Source: an uncultured Spirochaetaceae bacterium (GTDB lineage Bacteria > Spirochaetota > Spirochaetia > Treponematales > Treponemataceae). From it: a DNA stretch of 6,703 nucleotides. The stretch lies in the NCBI GenBank assembly GCA_902773215.1, contig CACYDQ010000289.1:1-6703 (forward strand). Direction: 5' to 3'. The notes beneath the pieces are model-generated. The model searched no databases. It worked only from the letters and a program-made list of their open reading frames with translations, and was not told where the DNA came from. Position 1 is the stretch's first letter; every line of letters begins with the position of its first letter. Positions 1 through 6,631 of the stretch are shown piece after piece. A program made the position numbers and the translations under genes.

Positions 1-1
1 A

Positions 2-250
2 ACCCTGCCGCGCAGCTCCAGGTCCCTGTACAACATGGCAAAGAGAATCGACAGGAACGCCGCAAAGGCGGGCGACCTGATTTTCTTTGCGACCGGCTCA
101 TCGATCAGCCATGTCGCCATCTACGTGGGGAACAACCAGATCCTCCATGCGGTCAGCGACGGCCCCAGGACGGGAGTCATGGTCTCCAAGCTGACCGAGA
201 ACTACTGGAAGAACCATTACTACGCCTCGGGCCGTATATTTGACGACTAG
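2..250 (+). CDS. NlpC/P60-family cell-wall peptidase, C-terminal part (5' end outside window)
   Basis: The reading frame is open from base 2 and stops at 248-250 (TAG), giving 82 codons that begin TLPRSS. The ATG at 35 is not the start: the residues before it continue the same alignment to the complete paralogue at 3099-3833. Against that protein's residues 164-244 I count 61 of 81 identical, with no internal gap; this copy has one extra terminal Asp. The family cleaves peptide bonds in peptidoglycan stem peptides using Cys, His and a third polar residue. The part seen holds the GDLIFF strand, the SISHVAIYVG segment with the likely catalytic His, and ILHA with the likely third residue. The catalytic Cys region lies upstream, off the window. 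It is followed after 43 bases by the C1 peptidase gene and probably belongs to the same transcript. Whether the missing part also has a membrane anchor and acidic linker cannot be seen. Confidence 0.9.
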   Translation, partial: TLPRSSRSLYNMAKRIDRNAAKAGDLIFFATGSSISHVAIYVGNNQILHAVSDGPRTGVMVSKLTENYWKNHYYASGRIFDD

Positions 251-293
251 CCCCGGGTATTCCACATACTATTGCACTAATTAAGGAGCTTAT

Positions 294-1958
294 ATGAGCA
301 AGAAAAAGATTATAGGGATTGCGGTCGGTGCGGTTGCCGTACTAGGCCTTGGTATCATGTTCCTGGGAGGAGACTCCGACAGCCCCTCGCAGGACAGCAA
401 GCCTGCCGTCACGGAGGAAAGCGGGGACACGAGGAACGCGAAAGATGACGGAGCTGCGTCCCAGGACGGCCAGGGCGGCGGGATGAAGATGAAGTCCAGC
501 GGCAAGGTCGTCAACCGCGCAGACGGAAGCGTCTTCGTTATGGGAAGCTGCAGGGTCGCCGCACCAAGTGCGGATGCTCCCCGCTATTCTGCCAGCCTGA
601 AGGCCTCAGAACTGCCCCCGAAGGTTGACCTGCGTAAGTTCATGCCCCCCGTTGAGGATCAGGGACAGGTCGGATCCTGTACGGCGAACGCCACGGCGGG
701 AGCCTACGAATACCTGCTGAGACGCAACCAGGGGGTTGACGACTACGATATCAGCCGTCTCTTCCTCTACTACAACGCCCGTGTCATGGAAAACTGCGCG
801 GACCGGGATTCCGGCGCGATAATCGGCGATGTATTCAAATCCCTCAACCAGCAGGGCGTCTGCAGCGAGAAAACATGGCCTTATATCGAATCCAAGTTCA
901 AGGACAAGCCCAGCCGGGAAGCATACGAGGAGGCTACTAAGAACAAGATATCAAAATACGAGTGCGTAGGCCGCGACCTCAACGCATGGAAGAGCGCGCT
1001 CGCCGAGGGCTACCCCATCGTTTTCGGCGTAACGACATACCCGTCATTCCAGAACCCGCGCAACGGGCACATCTCCATGCCCGGGCGCAATGAGCAGAAC
1101 ACGGGCGGTCACGCCATGTGCTGCGTGGGCTACTCAGACCCCGACAGGGTTTTCATCGTGCGCAACTCCTGGGGACACCAGTGGGGCGACGGCGGCTACT
1201 GCTATATACCCTATGACTATATCATGAGCCCCCAGTATAACTGCGGGGACTGCTGGGTCATGTACGACGTCAACCCCATCAGGCAGGAGGATGCCGAGGA
1301 GGCCTGGGATGACAGCACCGAGTCCATCTTCGTGGACATGGAGAACGAGTTCTCCGACATGTCCGACGAGGACTGGCTTGCCATGTGCGACGAGCTTGGC
1401 GACTACGACATCGTGTACCGCCTGGGCGCGCTCTACAACATCGCCTGCTGGGGCGACGAGGAAGTGTCCCCCGAGGAGTCAAAGGTTGCCCTGGACAAGC
1501 TCAAGAAAATCCTCATGATGTTCGGCCTGGAGTACTCGCCCAAGAAGGTCATGAAGCACTGCGAGAACATCTGGGTCAACGAATCCGACGACTTCTTCGA
1601 CATCACGGTGGCCATACTGAGCAAATACCTTTCCGAGGGAGCGCGCGCCACGATTGCGGCCGACATGCTGGAGATATGCAGCGCGGACGATGACGCCGCG
1701 GACGATGAGCGCGACATCATCCTGGGACTCGTCGGTGACTGGCTCAACGATGACCTTATCCTCGCCTACTATGCCGACTACCTTGATGAGGACGACTACG
1801 ACGACTACGACTACTACGACGACGAGGACGACTACTATTACGACGATGATTATGAGTATGACTTCGACTACGGCTACGACTATGATGATGACGACGATTA
1901 CAGTTACGTCGGCTACGACTACGATGACGACGATGACTATGACTATGACTATTATTAA
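294..1958 (+). CDS. Membrane-anchored papain-like (C1A) cysteine peptidase with TerB-like segment and Asp/Tyr-rich tail
   Basis: This is a 554-residue protein. The ATG at 294 follows AAGGAG (283-288) by five bases. Residues 5-26 are a hydrophobic anchor after MSKKK, with no lipobox, so most of the protein should face outward. Residues 27-107 are a polar low-complexity linker. The C1A domain spans about 108-325: DQGQVGSCTA supplies Gln123 (oxyanion hole) and Cys129 with papain's six-residue spacing, GGHAMCC supplies His273, and RNSWG supplies Asn291. All catalytic positions are intact, so it is probably an active endopeptidase; its substrate is unknown. No inhibitory prosegment is obvious. Residues 370-485 look alpha-helical and resemble TerB, with two half-repeats (CWGDEEVSPEE and CSADDDAADDE). 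Residues 498-554 contain 29 Asp and 20 Tyr. The C1A call is firm, the TerB resemblance is a visual inference, and the tail's role is unknown. The gene lies between a wall peptidase fragment and a TPM protein. Confidence 0.93.
   Translation: MSKKKIIGIAVGAVAVLGLGIMFLGGDSDSPSQDSKPAVTEESGDTRNAKDDGAASQDGQGGGMKMKSSGKVVNRADGSVFVMGSCRVAAPSADAPRYSASLKASELPPKVDLRKFMPPVEDQGQVGSCTANATAGAYEYLLRRNQGVDDYDISRLFLYYNARVMENCADRDSGAIIGDVFKSLNQQGVCSEKTWPYIESKFKDKPSREAYEEATKNKISKYECVGRDLNAWKSALAEGYPIVFGVTTYPSFQNPRNGHISMPGRNEQNTGGHAMCCVGYSDPDRVFIVRNSWGHQWGDGGYCYIPYDYIMSPQYNCGDCWVMYDVNPIRQEDAEEAWDDSTESIFVDMENEFSDMSDEDWLAMCDELGDYDIVYRLGALYNIACWGDEEVSPEESKVALDKLKKILMMFGLEYSPKKVMKHCENIWVNESDDFFDITVAILSKYLSEGARATIAADMLEICSADDDAADDERDIILGLVGDWLNDDLILAYYADYLDEDDYDDYDYYDDEDDYYYDDDYEYDFDYGYDYDDDDDYSYVGYDYDDDDDYDYDYY
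1785..1955 (+). repeat. GAY/TAY codon tract encoding the Asp/Tyr tail
   Basis: The last 57 codons of the C1 peptidase gene are almost all GAC, GAT, TAC or TAT, giving 29 Asp, 20 Tyr and 3 Glu, with five other residues (Phe, two Gly, Ser, Val). The DNA is therefore a degenerate trinucleotide repeat. GAC/TAC dominate the first part and GAT/TAT become common toward the stop. Two blocks of five consecutive Asp each sit next to a Tyr/Gly stretch near the end, which hints at internal duplication (residues about 528-540 and 541-554). The frame is kept to the stop codon. Such a tract may change length by slippage while staying in frame. Confidence 0.85.
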
Positions 1959-1975
1959 TCTGTAACGGAACCCGC

Positions 1976-2006
1976 CTTAGCTTGGCAGCAAGACTGCCAA
2001 GCTGGG
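1976..2006 (+). other. Stem-loop in the gap between the C1 peptidase and TPM genes
   Basis: AGCTTGGCAG (1979-1988) and CTGCCAAGCT (1994-2003) are perfect inverse complements around a five-base loop. The stem extends outward by two G-U pairs and one C-G pair to 1976 and 2006. No run of T follows, so it is not a standard intrinsic terminator. It could stabilise the upstream message, act as a processing site or partially attenuate transcription. GCCAAGCT recurs at 2021-2028 and could pair with the same 5' arm instead. Confidence 0.7.
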
Positions 2007-2026
2007 ACTTCCTGAGACCGGCCAAG

Positions 2027-2036
2027 CTCCTAGGAG
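2027..2036 (+). promoter_or_regulatory. Ribosome binding site of the TPM gene inside a palindrome
   Basis: AGGAG (2032-2036) lies ten bases before the ATG at 2047 and is the only good Shine-Dalgarno match for that start. It forms the right half of the perfect palindrome CTCCTAGGAG. The preceding CTCC is complementary to GGAG but too close for a stable small hairpin by itself. Confidence 0.6.
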
Positions 2037-2046
2037 AGAAAATTCC

Positions 2047-3054
2047 ATGAAAGACGCATTCAAGGCAGTTCTCAGCTTCATCCTGAAGATACTGAACGCT
2101 GTCAAGACAGTTCTCCTCTTCCTGCTCTGCCACCCCTTGCTGGGCGGCATAGTGCTCGGGCCTGTGCTCATCTTCGGCATCGCGCTCGTGGCAAGCTCAT
2201 TGGAAGACAATCCCTCTGAGCAGGACGATCCGACCAGGAAAGTCCCGGTGGGGCGTTTCGCCCGGGACCGCGGGGGCCTGTACGAGTGGACGGGCGGCTT
2301 TGTCCTGGACGCGGCGGGGATGCTGTCAACAGAACAGAACGAGGAGCTTTCGGGATACCTTCTGGAGCTGAACGACACGACGGGCGTGCAGATAGCCGTG
2401 CTGACCCTTCAGACAACGGGCCGCGAGCCGATACACGACTTTGCCGTACGCCAGTTTGAAAAGTGGCAGCTGGGACAGAAAGGAATAGACAACGGGGCGC
2501 TGCTCTCGATCGCGCTCGCCGACCGCAAGACGGACATCACGACCGGCGACGGGATAGAAGGGGTGCTGACGGACATCCTCTGCAAGACAATTTTGGATAA
2601 CGTCATAGCCCCCGCCTTCCGAGAAGAAAAGTATGGGGAAGGCATCATCGGCGCGGTGCACGCCATGGCGGACACCATCACCCGGGGCAACTCGCTCGTC
2701 ACGGAGGAAACGACCCCAGAAGCAGAAGATGAAATAGCAGATACCGGGCAGAAAGGGGACCTGTTCGACTACATCTATAACCGTGCGGAAGAAAAAGGAC
2801 TGGGATTGTTAGCGATAGTTATTTTTGTTCTCTTAGCTTTCCTGTTCTGTGGCATCGTACTAGTCAGGCTTCCCGTTTATCTTGTTTCGATGATTTTCGA
2901 CGGTCCTCCTGATTCCGTCGGCGAATTCTTCTATGAGCTCGTTTTGGGTTCCGCAGGAGGAAATTTCGGAAGGTTCTGGATCCTCGGCGGTGGCTCATCC
3001 CGCTCCGGGGGGGGCGGTCACACGTCAGGCGGCGGTGCGAGCAGCGGCTGGTAG
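2047..3054 (+). CDS. TPM-domain (YgcG/Psb32-type) membrane protein
   Basis: This is a 335-residue protein. Residues about 21-51 are hydrophobic and form the N-terminal membrane segment. The TPM domain covers about 85-212 and matches the family closely: FVLDAAGMLS at its start, then TTGVQIAVLTLQTT, FEKWQLGQKGIDNGALLSIA, the DRKTDITTGDGIEGVLTD stretch and the IIGAVHAMA helix. A second hydrophobic region at 252-284 could hold one or two membrane passes. The end is Gly/Ser-rich (314-335, finishing SSGW), as often seen in YgcG-like proteins. Known TPM relatives include plant TLP18.3 and cyanobacterial Psb32, tied to photosystem II repair, and bacterial YgcG of poorly defined role; phosphatase activity has been reported for the plant protein. 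Here the domain probably sits outside the cytoplasm, between the two anchors. It is placed 88 bases after the C1 peptidase and 44 before the NlpC/P60 gene. The family call is firm; a specific function is not supported. Confidence 0.9.
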   Translation: MKDAFKAVLSFILKILNAVKTVLLFLLCHPLLGGIVLGPVLIFGIALVASSLEDNPSEQDDPTRKVPVGRFARDRGGLYEWTGGFVLDAAGMLSTEQNEELSGYLLELNDTTGVQIAVLTLQTTGREPIHDFAVRQFEKWQLGQKGIDNGALLSIALADRKTDITTGDGIEGVLTDILCKTILDNVIAPAFREEKYGEGIIGAVHAMADTITRGNSLVTEETTPEAEDEIADTGQKGDLFDYIYNRAEEKGLGLLAIVIFVLLAFLFCGIVLVRLPVYLVSMIFDGPPDSVGEFFYELVLGSAGGNFGRFWILGGGSSRSGGGGHTSGGGASSGW

Positions 3055-3084
3055 GATGAGGGGACAACAAGACAGCAAAGGAAC

Positions 3085-3090
3085 AGGAGG
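3085..3090 (+). promoter_or_regulatory. Ribosome binding site of the complete NlpC/P60 gene
   Basis: AGGAGG lies eight bases before the ATG at 3099 and fixes that start. It sits in the 44-base gap after the TPM gene. No terminator or promoter is evident in the gap, which supports co-transcription. Confidence 0.75.
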
Positions 3091-3098
3091 AAAGATAT

Positions 3099-3833
3099 AT
3101 GTTTGGTTCCAAGAAGGAAAAGAAAAAGAGGGGCTGCCTTTTCAGGCTGGTGAAACTGGTGGTACTCGTTTGTGTCGGGTTCTTTTTCCTCGACATTTTC
3201 CTGGACGTCATGCTGGACGACACGGAATACATCTCGGAGGAGGAGCGGACGTCGGAACAGGACGTGGAGGACGTGGAGCTTGAGGAGCTGCTGGACCTCT
3301 TCTTCGACTGGTACGGCTACCTTCCCGATGACGAGGAGGAGCTCTACCACTTCATGGAAGAAGAGGAGTATGCGGACTATGATTACGACGATTATGAATA
3401 CGACGAGGAATTCGAGAGTGACGACAGCTCGCCCTCTGGCGGTGGCAGCAGCTCGGAGAACCGCAGGCGCTTTCTCGAGAAAGCCAACGGGTTCAAGGGT
3501 ACGCCCTACGCCTATGGCGGCACCAGCCATTCCGGCGTAGACTGCTCGGGCCTCGTCTACTGCGCCGCAAAGGAGGCGGGAATCGGAACCCTGCCGCACA
3601 GCTCCAAGTCCCTGTACAACATGTCCAGGAAGATAAGCCTGAGCGATGCGATAGAGGGCGACCTTATTTTCTTTGCCGCCGGCTCGTCAATCAGCCACGT
3701 CGCCATTTACATCGGGGACAACCAGATCCTCCATGCCATAAGCGACGGCCCCAAGACCGGGGTCAGGGTTTCCAAGATGAGCGAGAAATACTGGAAAAAC
3801 CACTACTACGCTTCGGGCCGGATTTTCGACTGA
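3099..3833 (+). CDS. Membrane-anchored NlpC/P60 cell-wall peptidase with acidic Asp/Tyr/Glu linker
   Basis: This 244-residue protein starts at the ATG after AGGAGG. Residues 1-12 are Lys-rich and 13-38 are hydrophobic, an uncleaved-looking anchor; VLVC lacks the small residue needed for a lipobox. Residues 39-109 are strongly acidic, and 87-109 switch to an Asp/Tyr/Glu tract similar in style to the C1 peptidase tail. SPSGGGSSS (111-119) is a flexible hinge. The NlpC/P60 domain covers about 122-244: GTPYAYGG, then VDCSGLV with catalytic Cys149, SISHVAIYIG with His200 and ILHA with His212 as the third residue. The triad looks complete, so it is probably an active peptidoglycan hydrolase of the endopeptidase type, with the exact bond unknown. 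The fold has no binding module such as SH3 or LysM; the acidic linker takes that place. It is a close paralogue of the gene fragment at 2-250, suggesting tandem duplication with the C1 and TPM genes in between. It converges on the kinase gene with 13 bases between stops. Confidence 0.92.
   Translation: MFGSKKEKKKRGCLFRLVKLVVLVCVGFFFLDIFLDVMLDDTEYISEEERTSEQDVEDVELEELLDLFFDWYGYLPDDEEELYHFMEEEEYADYDYDDYEYDEEFESDDSSPSGGGSSSENRRRFLEKANGFKGTPYAYGGTSHSGVDCSGLVYCAAKEAGIGTLPHSSKSLYNMSRKISLSDAIEGDLIFFAAGSSISHVAIYIGDNQILHAISDGPKTGVRVSKMSEKYWKNHYYASGRIFD
3357..3425 (+). repeat. Acidic Asp/Tyr/Glu codon tract inside the NlpC/P60 gene
   Basis: These 23 codons (residues 87-109) encode almost only Glu, Asp and Tyr, with one Ala, two other residues near the end (Phe, Ser) and the alternating core DYDYDDYEYDEE. 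It joins the acidic membrane-proximal part to the Gly/Ser hinge. The same GAY/TAY style ends the C1 peptidase two genes upstream. Confidence 0.75.
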
Positions 3834-3846
3834 CCCGCCCTGCCCC

Positions 3847-6621
3847 CTACAGCGCATCCATCAGCGCGAGGATGAGCTTCTTGTATTCCTCCAAGAGGAG
3901 GGGGGTCTTGGACTTGATTTCCGCCACCGCCTCCTCATAGTGGGGGCTGCCCGGCTGGCTGTCCAGTATGATGTGGCCGTTCACCTCAAGCTGGGCGGAG
4001 GCCTCCCCCAGGGCATCCAGCCCCGCAAGCCGGGACGAGGACTTGAGCGCGTGAACCTTCACCGTATAATTCTTCCAGTCCCCCTTCTTCATGCAGTACT
4101 GTATCGTGTCCAGCGTGTCGGGGCCGCTCTCGGCGTACTGCTTGAGCACGTCCTTGCATACGTCCGGGCTGCCGCAGGCCGCAAGCGAGCGCGCCATATC
4201 TATACCCGGTATACGCGACAGGCGCTGCAGCACCGGGTCCGCCAGCATGAGAGGTTCCGCAACAGGGGCGGACTGGGGACGGCCCGCCGTATCCGCTTTC
4301 AGGATTTTTTCCGGGGGGAGGTAGTGGGCTATCATCTTCTCCAGCTTGACGGAGTTGACCGGCTTGGTCAGGTAGTCAGTGAAGCCTTCCTTTATGTACA
4401 TTTCCCTCGCGCCGGAAATCGCATTGGCCGTCAGCGCGACGGCGGGAACGCCCTTGCACTGGTTGGGCTCCAGCTGCTCCAGGGCGTGCAGGGTCTCTAT
4501 GCCGTCCATCGTCGGCATCATGTGGTCGATGAAAAGGATGTCGTAGTGCTTCTCGCGGCAGAGCTTGAGTGCCTCCACCCCGCTTGAAGCCGTGTCTATC
4601 TGCACCTGGGTTTCTTTCAAAAGACCCTTGAACACCGTCAGGTTCATCGCCGTGTCGTCCACGCAGAGAATGCGCGCTTCGGGCGCGGTGAAGCTTGCTC
4701 GGTAGTTCGAGGCCGCCTCCGCGTTCTTGCGGTATATCTCCGCAAAGTCGCCCACGCCTTCGCTGGAGACGACCCGCTGGATGACCTTGAAGGAAAAGTC
4801 CGAGCCTTTGCCGTATTCGCTCTTGACCTCCAGGTATGTTCCCATCATGGCAAGGAGGTTCTGCACGATGTTCATGCCAAGGCCCGTTCCCTCAATCGTC
4901 CTGTTGCGCTTCTCCTCGATCCTCTGGAAGGCCGTGAACAGCTTGGAGATGTCCTCCGCCTTTATGCCGATTCCCGTGTCCACAACCCGTGCACGGAGCA
5001 TGACGAAGCGGTCGCTTTCGGACTTGGCACCGCCCAGCGCGGCAAAGCCCTCGCACCGCATGTCCGCCTCGGTCGGCTCCTCCCAGCCTATCTCCATCGT
5101 GACGCTGCCCTCGCGCGTATACTTGACCGCATTGGTCAGGATGTTCAGGATGCACTGCTTTATGCGCACCTCGTCGCCGTAGAGGATGCGGGGAGTGGAA
5201 GGGTTCACGTTGACCGTAAGCTTAAGCCCCTTCTCCTCGGCGCGGGAGCTTATCATGTTTATCAGGTCGTTTATCATGGAGCCGAGGTCGTACTCGGCAT
5301 TTATCAGTTCCAGCTTGCCGGATTCGATTTTGGAGAAGTCCAGAATGTCGTTTATGAGGCTGAGCAGCGACCGCCCCGCACTCTTGATGTCCGCCGCATA
5401 CCTGATGATGTGCTCCTCATCACTCTCGCGCAGAATCATCTCGTCCAGCCCCAGAACGGCATTAATCGGGGTACGTATCTCGTGGCTCATCGACGACAGG
5501 AAGGAGGTCTTGGCCTTGTTTGCGGCCTTCTCCACCCGGACCGCCTCCTTCAGATCCTGCTCCCGCTGCAGGCTGTCTATGTAGTCCGACAGCTGGGCCG
5601 CCGTCGATTTGAGCGACTCATACAAATCCTGTATCTCGTCGTTCGTCCGTATGTTCAGCGAGGAGATGTCGACCATCTCGCCCGAGACCTTCTCCCCTCC
5701 GATGGTACAGCGGGTGAAGCAGTTCAGGCCCTTCGACATCTGGCGGATGGGAACCGCAATCTGCGAGACCGCAAAGTAGCGCGTGATGAGGATGATCGGC
5801 ACGGAGAAATTGAGCAGGCTCAGCAGCATCGCGAAGTTCGTCTGCACGAGGGCTTCCGTTATGAACATCTGCGAGAGGGGAGAGCCTTTGGTAAGCCTGT
5901 CTGCGCTCTTGTTGAACTGAATGAATGCGAACACCATGGCGGCGAAGCAGAGGATGAGTGCCTCCGCAACGATGAGGAGGGTCACCTTGTTCTTGACTCC
6001 GGGGCGGAACTTCCTCCTGCCTGCCCCGCGAACCGTCCTGCCCTCCTGAAAGATGCCGTTCCCATAGAAGAGCGAGCGGATTCCCTCCGGCGCATAGTTG
6101 AAGAAAACATAGCAGACCGCGACGACGAGGCAGAGGTACAATCCGGAATTGAACTTCAGGTTGATTCTGTAGGAAAGGTCGGAATCGGCCAGTTCACCCA
6201 TCCCGTAGGCTATGCCCACGAAGGAAAAGGCCATGTCAATCAATACGGAGAAAAAGGGAATCGTCAGCAGGGTCTTCCAGCGGCTTTTATACCAGCCCTT
6301 CTTCAGGGGAACGACGGCTATAATCGCGCTTGTCAAAATGACGAACAGGCCGAACGTGGAGTTTATGTCCCAGCTCCCGAAGGCCATGTATATGAACAGA
6401 ATGAGCTCCATGAGCGATGCAGTCAGCGGACCGCAGAGGGAGGACAGGAGCATCGTTATGACCACGGCCCAGTTCTTCTTGGCCTCAAAGTCCGTGCCGG
6501 AGACGGTGAAATTCACGATTCCCGGGAGCATCATGGAAACGACGGCAAGGGAAATGATGAGGCAGATCAGGTTCACAAGGAGCCGCTTGTTCCGGGCCTT
6601 GTCTACAAAAATGTTGCGCAT
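3847..6621 (-). CDS. Hybrid sensor histidine kinase (membrane sensor, HAMP-like, HisKA, HATPase, receiver, Hpt)
   Basis: This 924-residue protein runs from the ATG at 6621 to the TAG at 3847. An in-frame TAA 15 bases upstream, with no start codon between, makes this the earliest possible start. Five hydrophobic segments (about 14-38, 50-80, 87-106, 117-142, 158-176) form an unassigned multi-pass sensor. A second pair at 212-235 and 262-284 encloses a short outer loop and leads into a HAMP-like region (285-345, PIRQMSKGL) and a coiled helix. HisKA follows with His380 in FLSSMSHEIRTPINAV. The ATP-binding domain has N493/N497, DTGIG (548-552) and GTGLGM (578-583). The receiver (649-769) has D655/D656, phosphoacceptor D699, T731 and K753. 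The Hpt (about 795-924) has His857 in VHALKSS. All relay residues are present, so phosphate can pass His380 to D699 to His857 and on to a response regulator not in this window. The ligand is unknown. It may or may not regulate the convergent envelope genes. Confidence 0.95.
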   Translation of the reverse strand: MRNIFVDKARNKRLLVNLICLIISLAVVSMMLPGIVNFTVSGTDFEAKKNWAVVITMLLSSLCGPLTASLMELILFIYMAFGSWDINSTFGLFVILTSAIIAVVPLKKGWYKSRWKTLLTIPFFSVLIDMAFSFVGIAYGMGELADSDLSYRINLKFNSGLYLCLVVAVCYVFFNYAPEGIRSLFYGNGIFQEGRTVRGAGRRKFRPGVKNKVTLLIVAEALILCFAAMVFAFIQFNKSADRLTKGSPLSQMFITEALVQTNFAMLLSLLNFSVPIILITRYFAVSQIAVPIRQMSKGLNCFTRCTIGGEKVSGEMVDISSLNIRTNDEIQDLYESLKSTAAQLSDYIDSLQREQDLKEAVRVEKAANKAKTSFLSSMSHEIRTPINAVLGLDEMILRESDEEHIIRYAADIKSAGRSLLSLINDILDFSKIESGKLELINAEYDLGSMINDLINMISSRAEEKGLKLTVNVNPSTPRILYGDEVRIKQCILNILTNAVKYTREGSVTMEIGWEEPTEADMRCEGFAALGGAKSESDRFVMLRARVVDTGIGIKAEDISKLFTAFQRIEEKRNRTIEGTGLGMNIVQNLLAMMGTYLEVKSEYGKGSDFSFKVIQRVVSSEGVGDFAEIYRKNAEAASNYRASFTAPEARILCVDDTAMNLTVFKGLLKETQVQIDTASSGVEALKLCREKHYDILFIDHMMPTMDGIETLHALEQLEPNQCKGVPAVALTANAISGAREMYIKEGFTDYLTKPVNSVKLEKMIAHYLPPEKILKADTAGRPQSAPVAEPLMLADPVLQRLSRIPGIDMARSLAACGSPDVCKDVLKQYAESGPDTLDTIQYCMKKGDWKNYTVKVHALKSSSRLAGLDALGEASAQLEVNGHIILDSQPGSPHYEEAVAEIKSKTPLLLEEYKKLILALMDAL

Positions 6622-6631
6622 AGCTTTCTTC

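Noticed and set aside
35..250. Stand-alone small protein starting at the ATG at 35
   Set aside because: The frame is open to the window edge and the residues before this ATG align with the complete paralogue, so it is an internal Met of a truncated gene.
240..270. Promoter ahead of the C1 peptidase gene: TTGACG (240-245) and CATACT (265-270)
   Set aside because: The -35 matches at five of six bases, but the spacer is 19 bases and the -10 matches only four of six, and it overlaps the end of the previous gene. It remains possible but is too weak to list.
1654..1965. Thr-rich and Arg/Ser/His-rich frames over the Asp/Tyr tract on both strands
   Set aside because: They are frame shadows of the GAY/TAY repeat; none has a ribosome site or recognisable domain.
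3159..3179. Lipoprotein signal in the NlpC/P60 anchor (VLVC)
   Set aside because: The residue before Cys is Val rather than Gly, Ala or Ser, so signal peptidase II cleavage is unlikely.
3018..3599. Long minus-strand frame across the NlpC/P60 gene
   Set aside because: It is antisense to a gene with clear family motifs, and its hydrophobic stretches mirror the acidic codons of the sense strand; no ribosome site supports it.
3834..3846. Bidirectional terminator between the convergent genes
   Set aside because: The 13-base gap is C-rich with no inverted repeat or T run.
3940..4587. Plus-strand frames inside the kinase gene
   Set aside because: The minus-strand frame carries the complete receiver and Hpt motifs here; the plus-strand frames have no recognisable domain.
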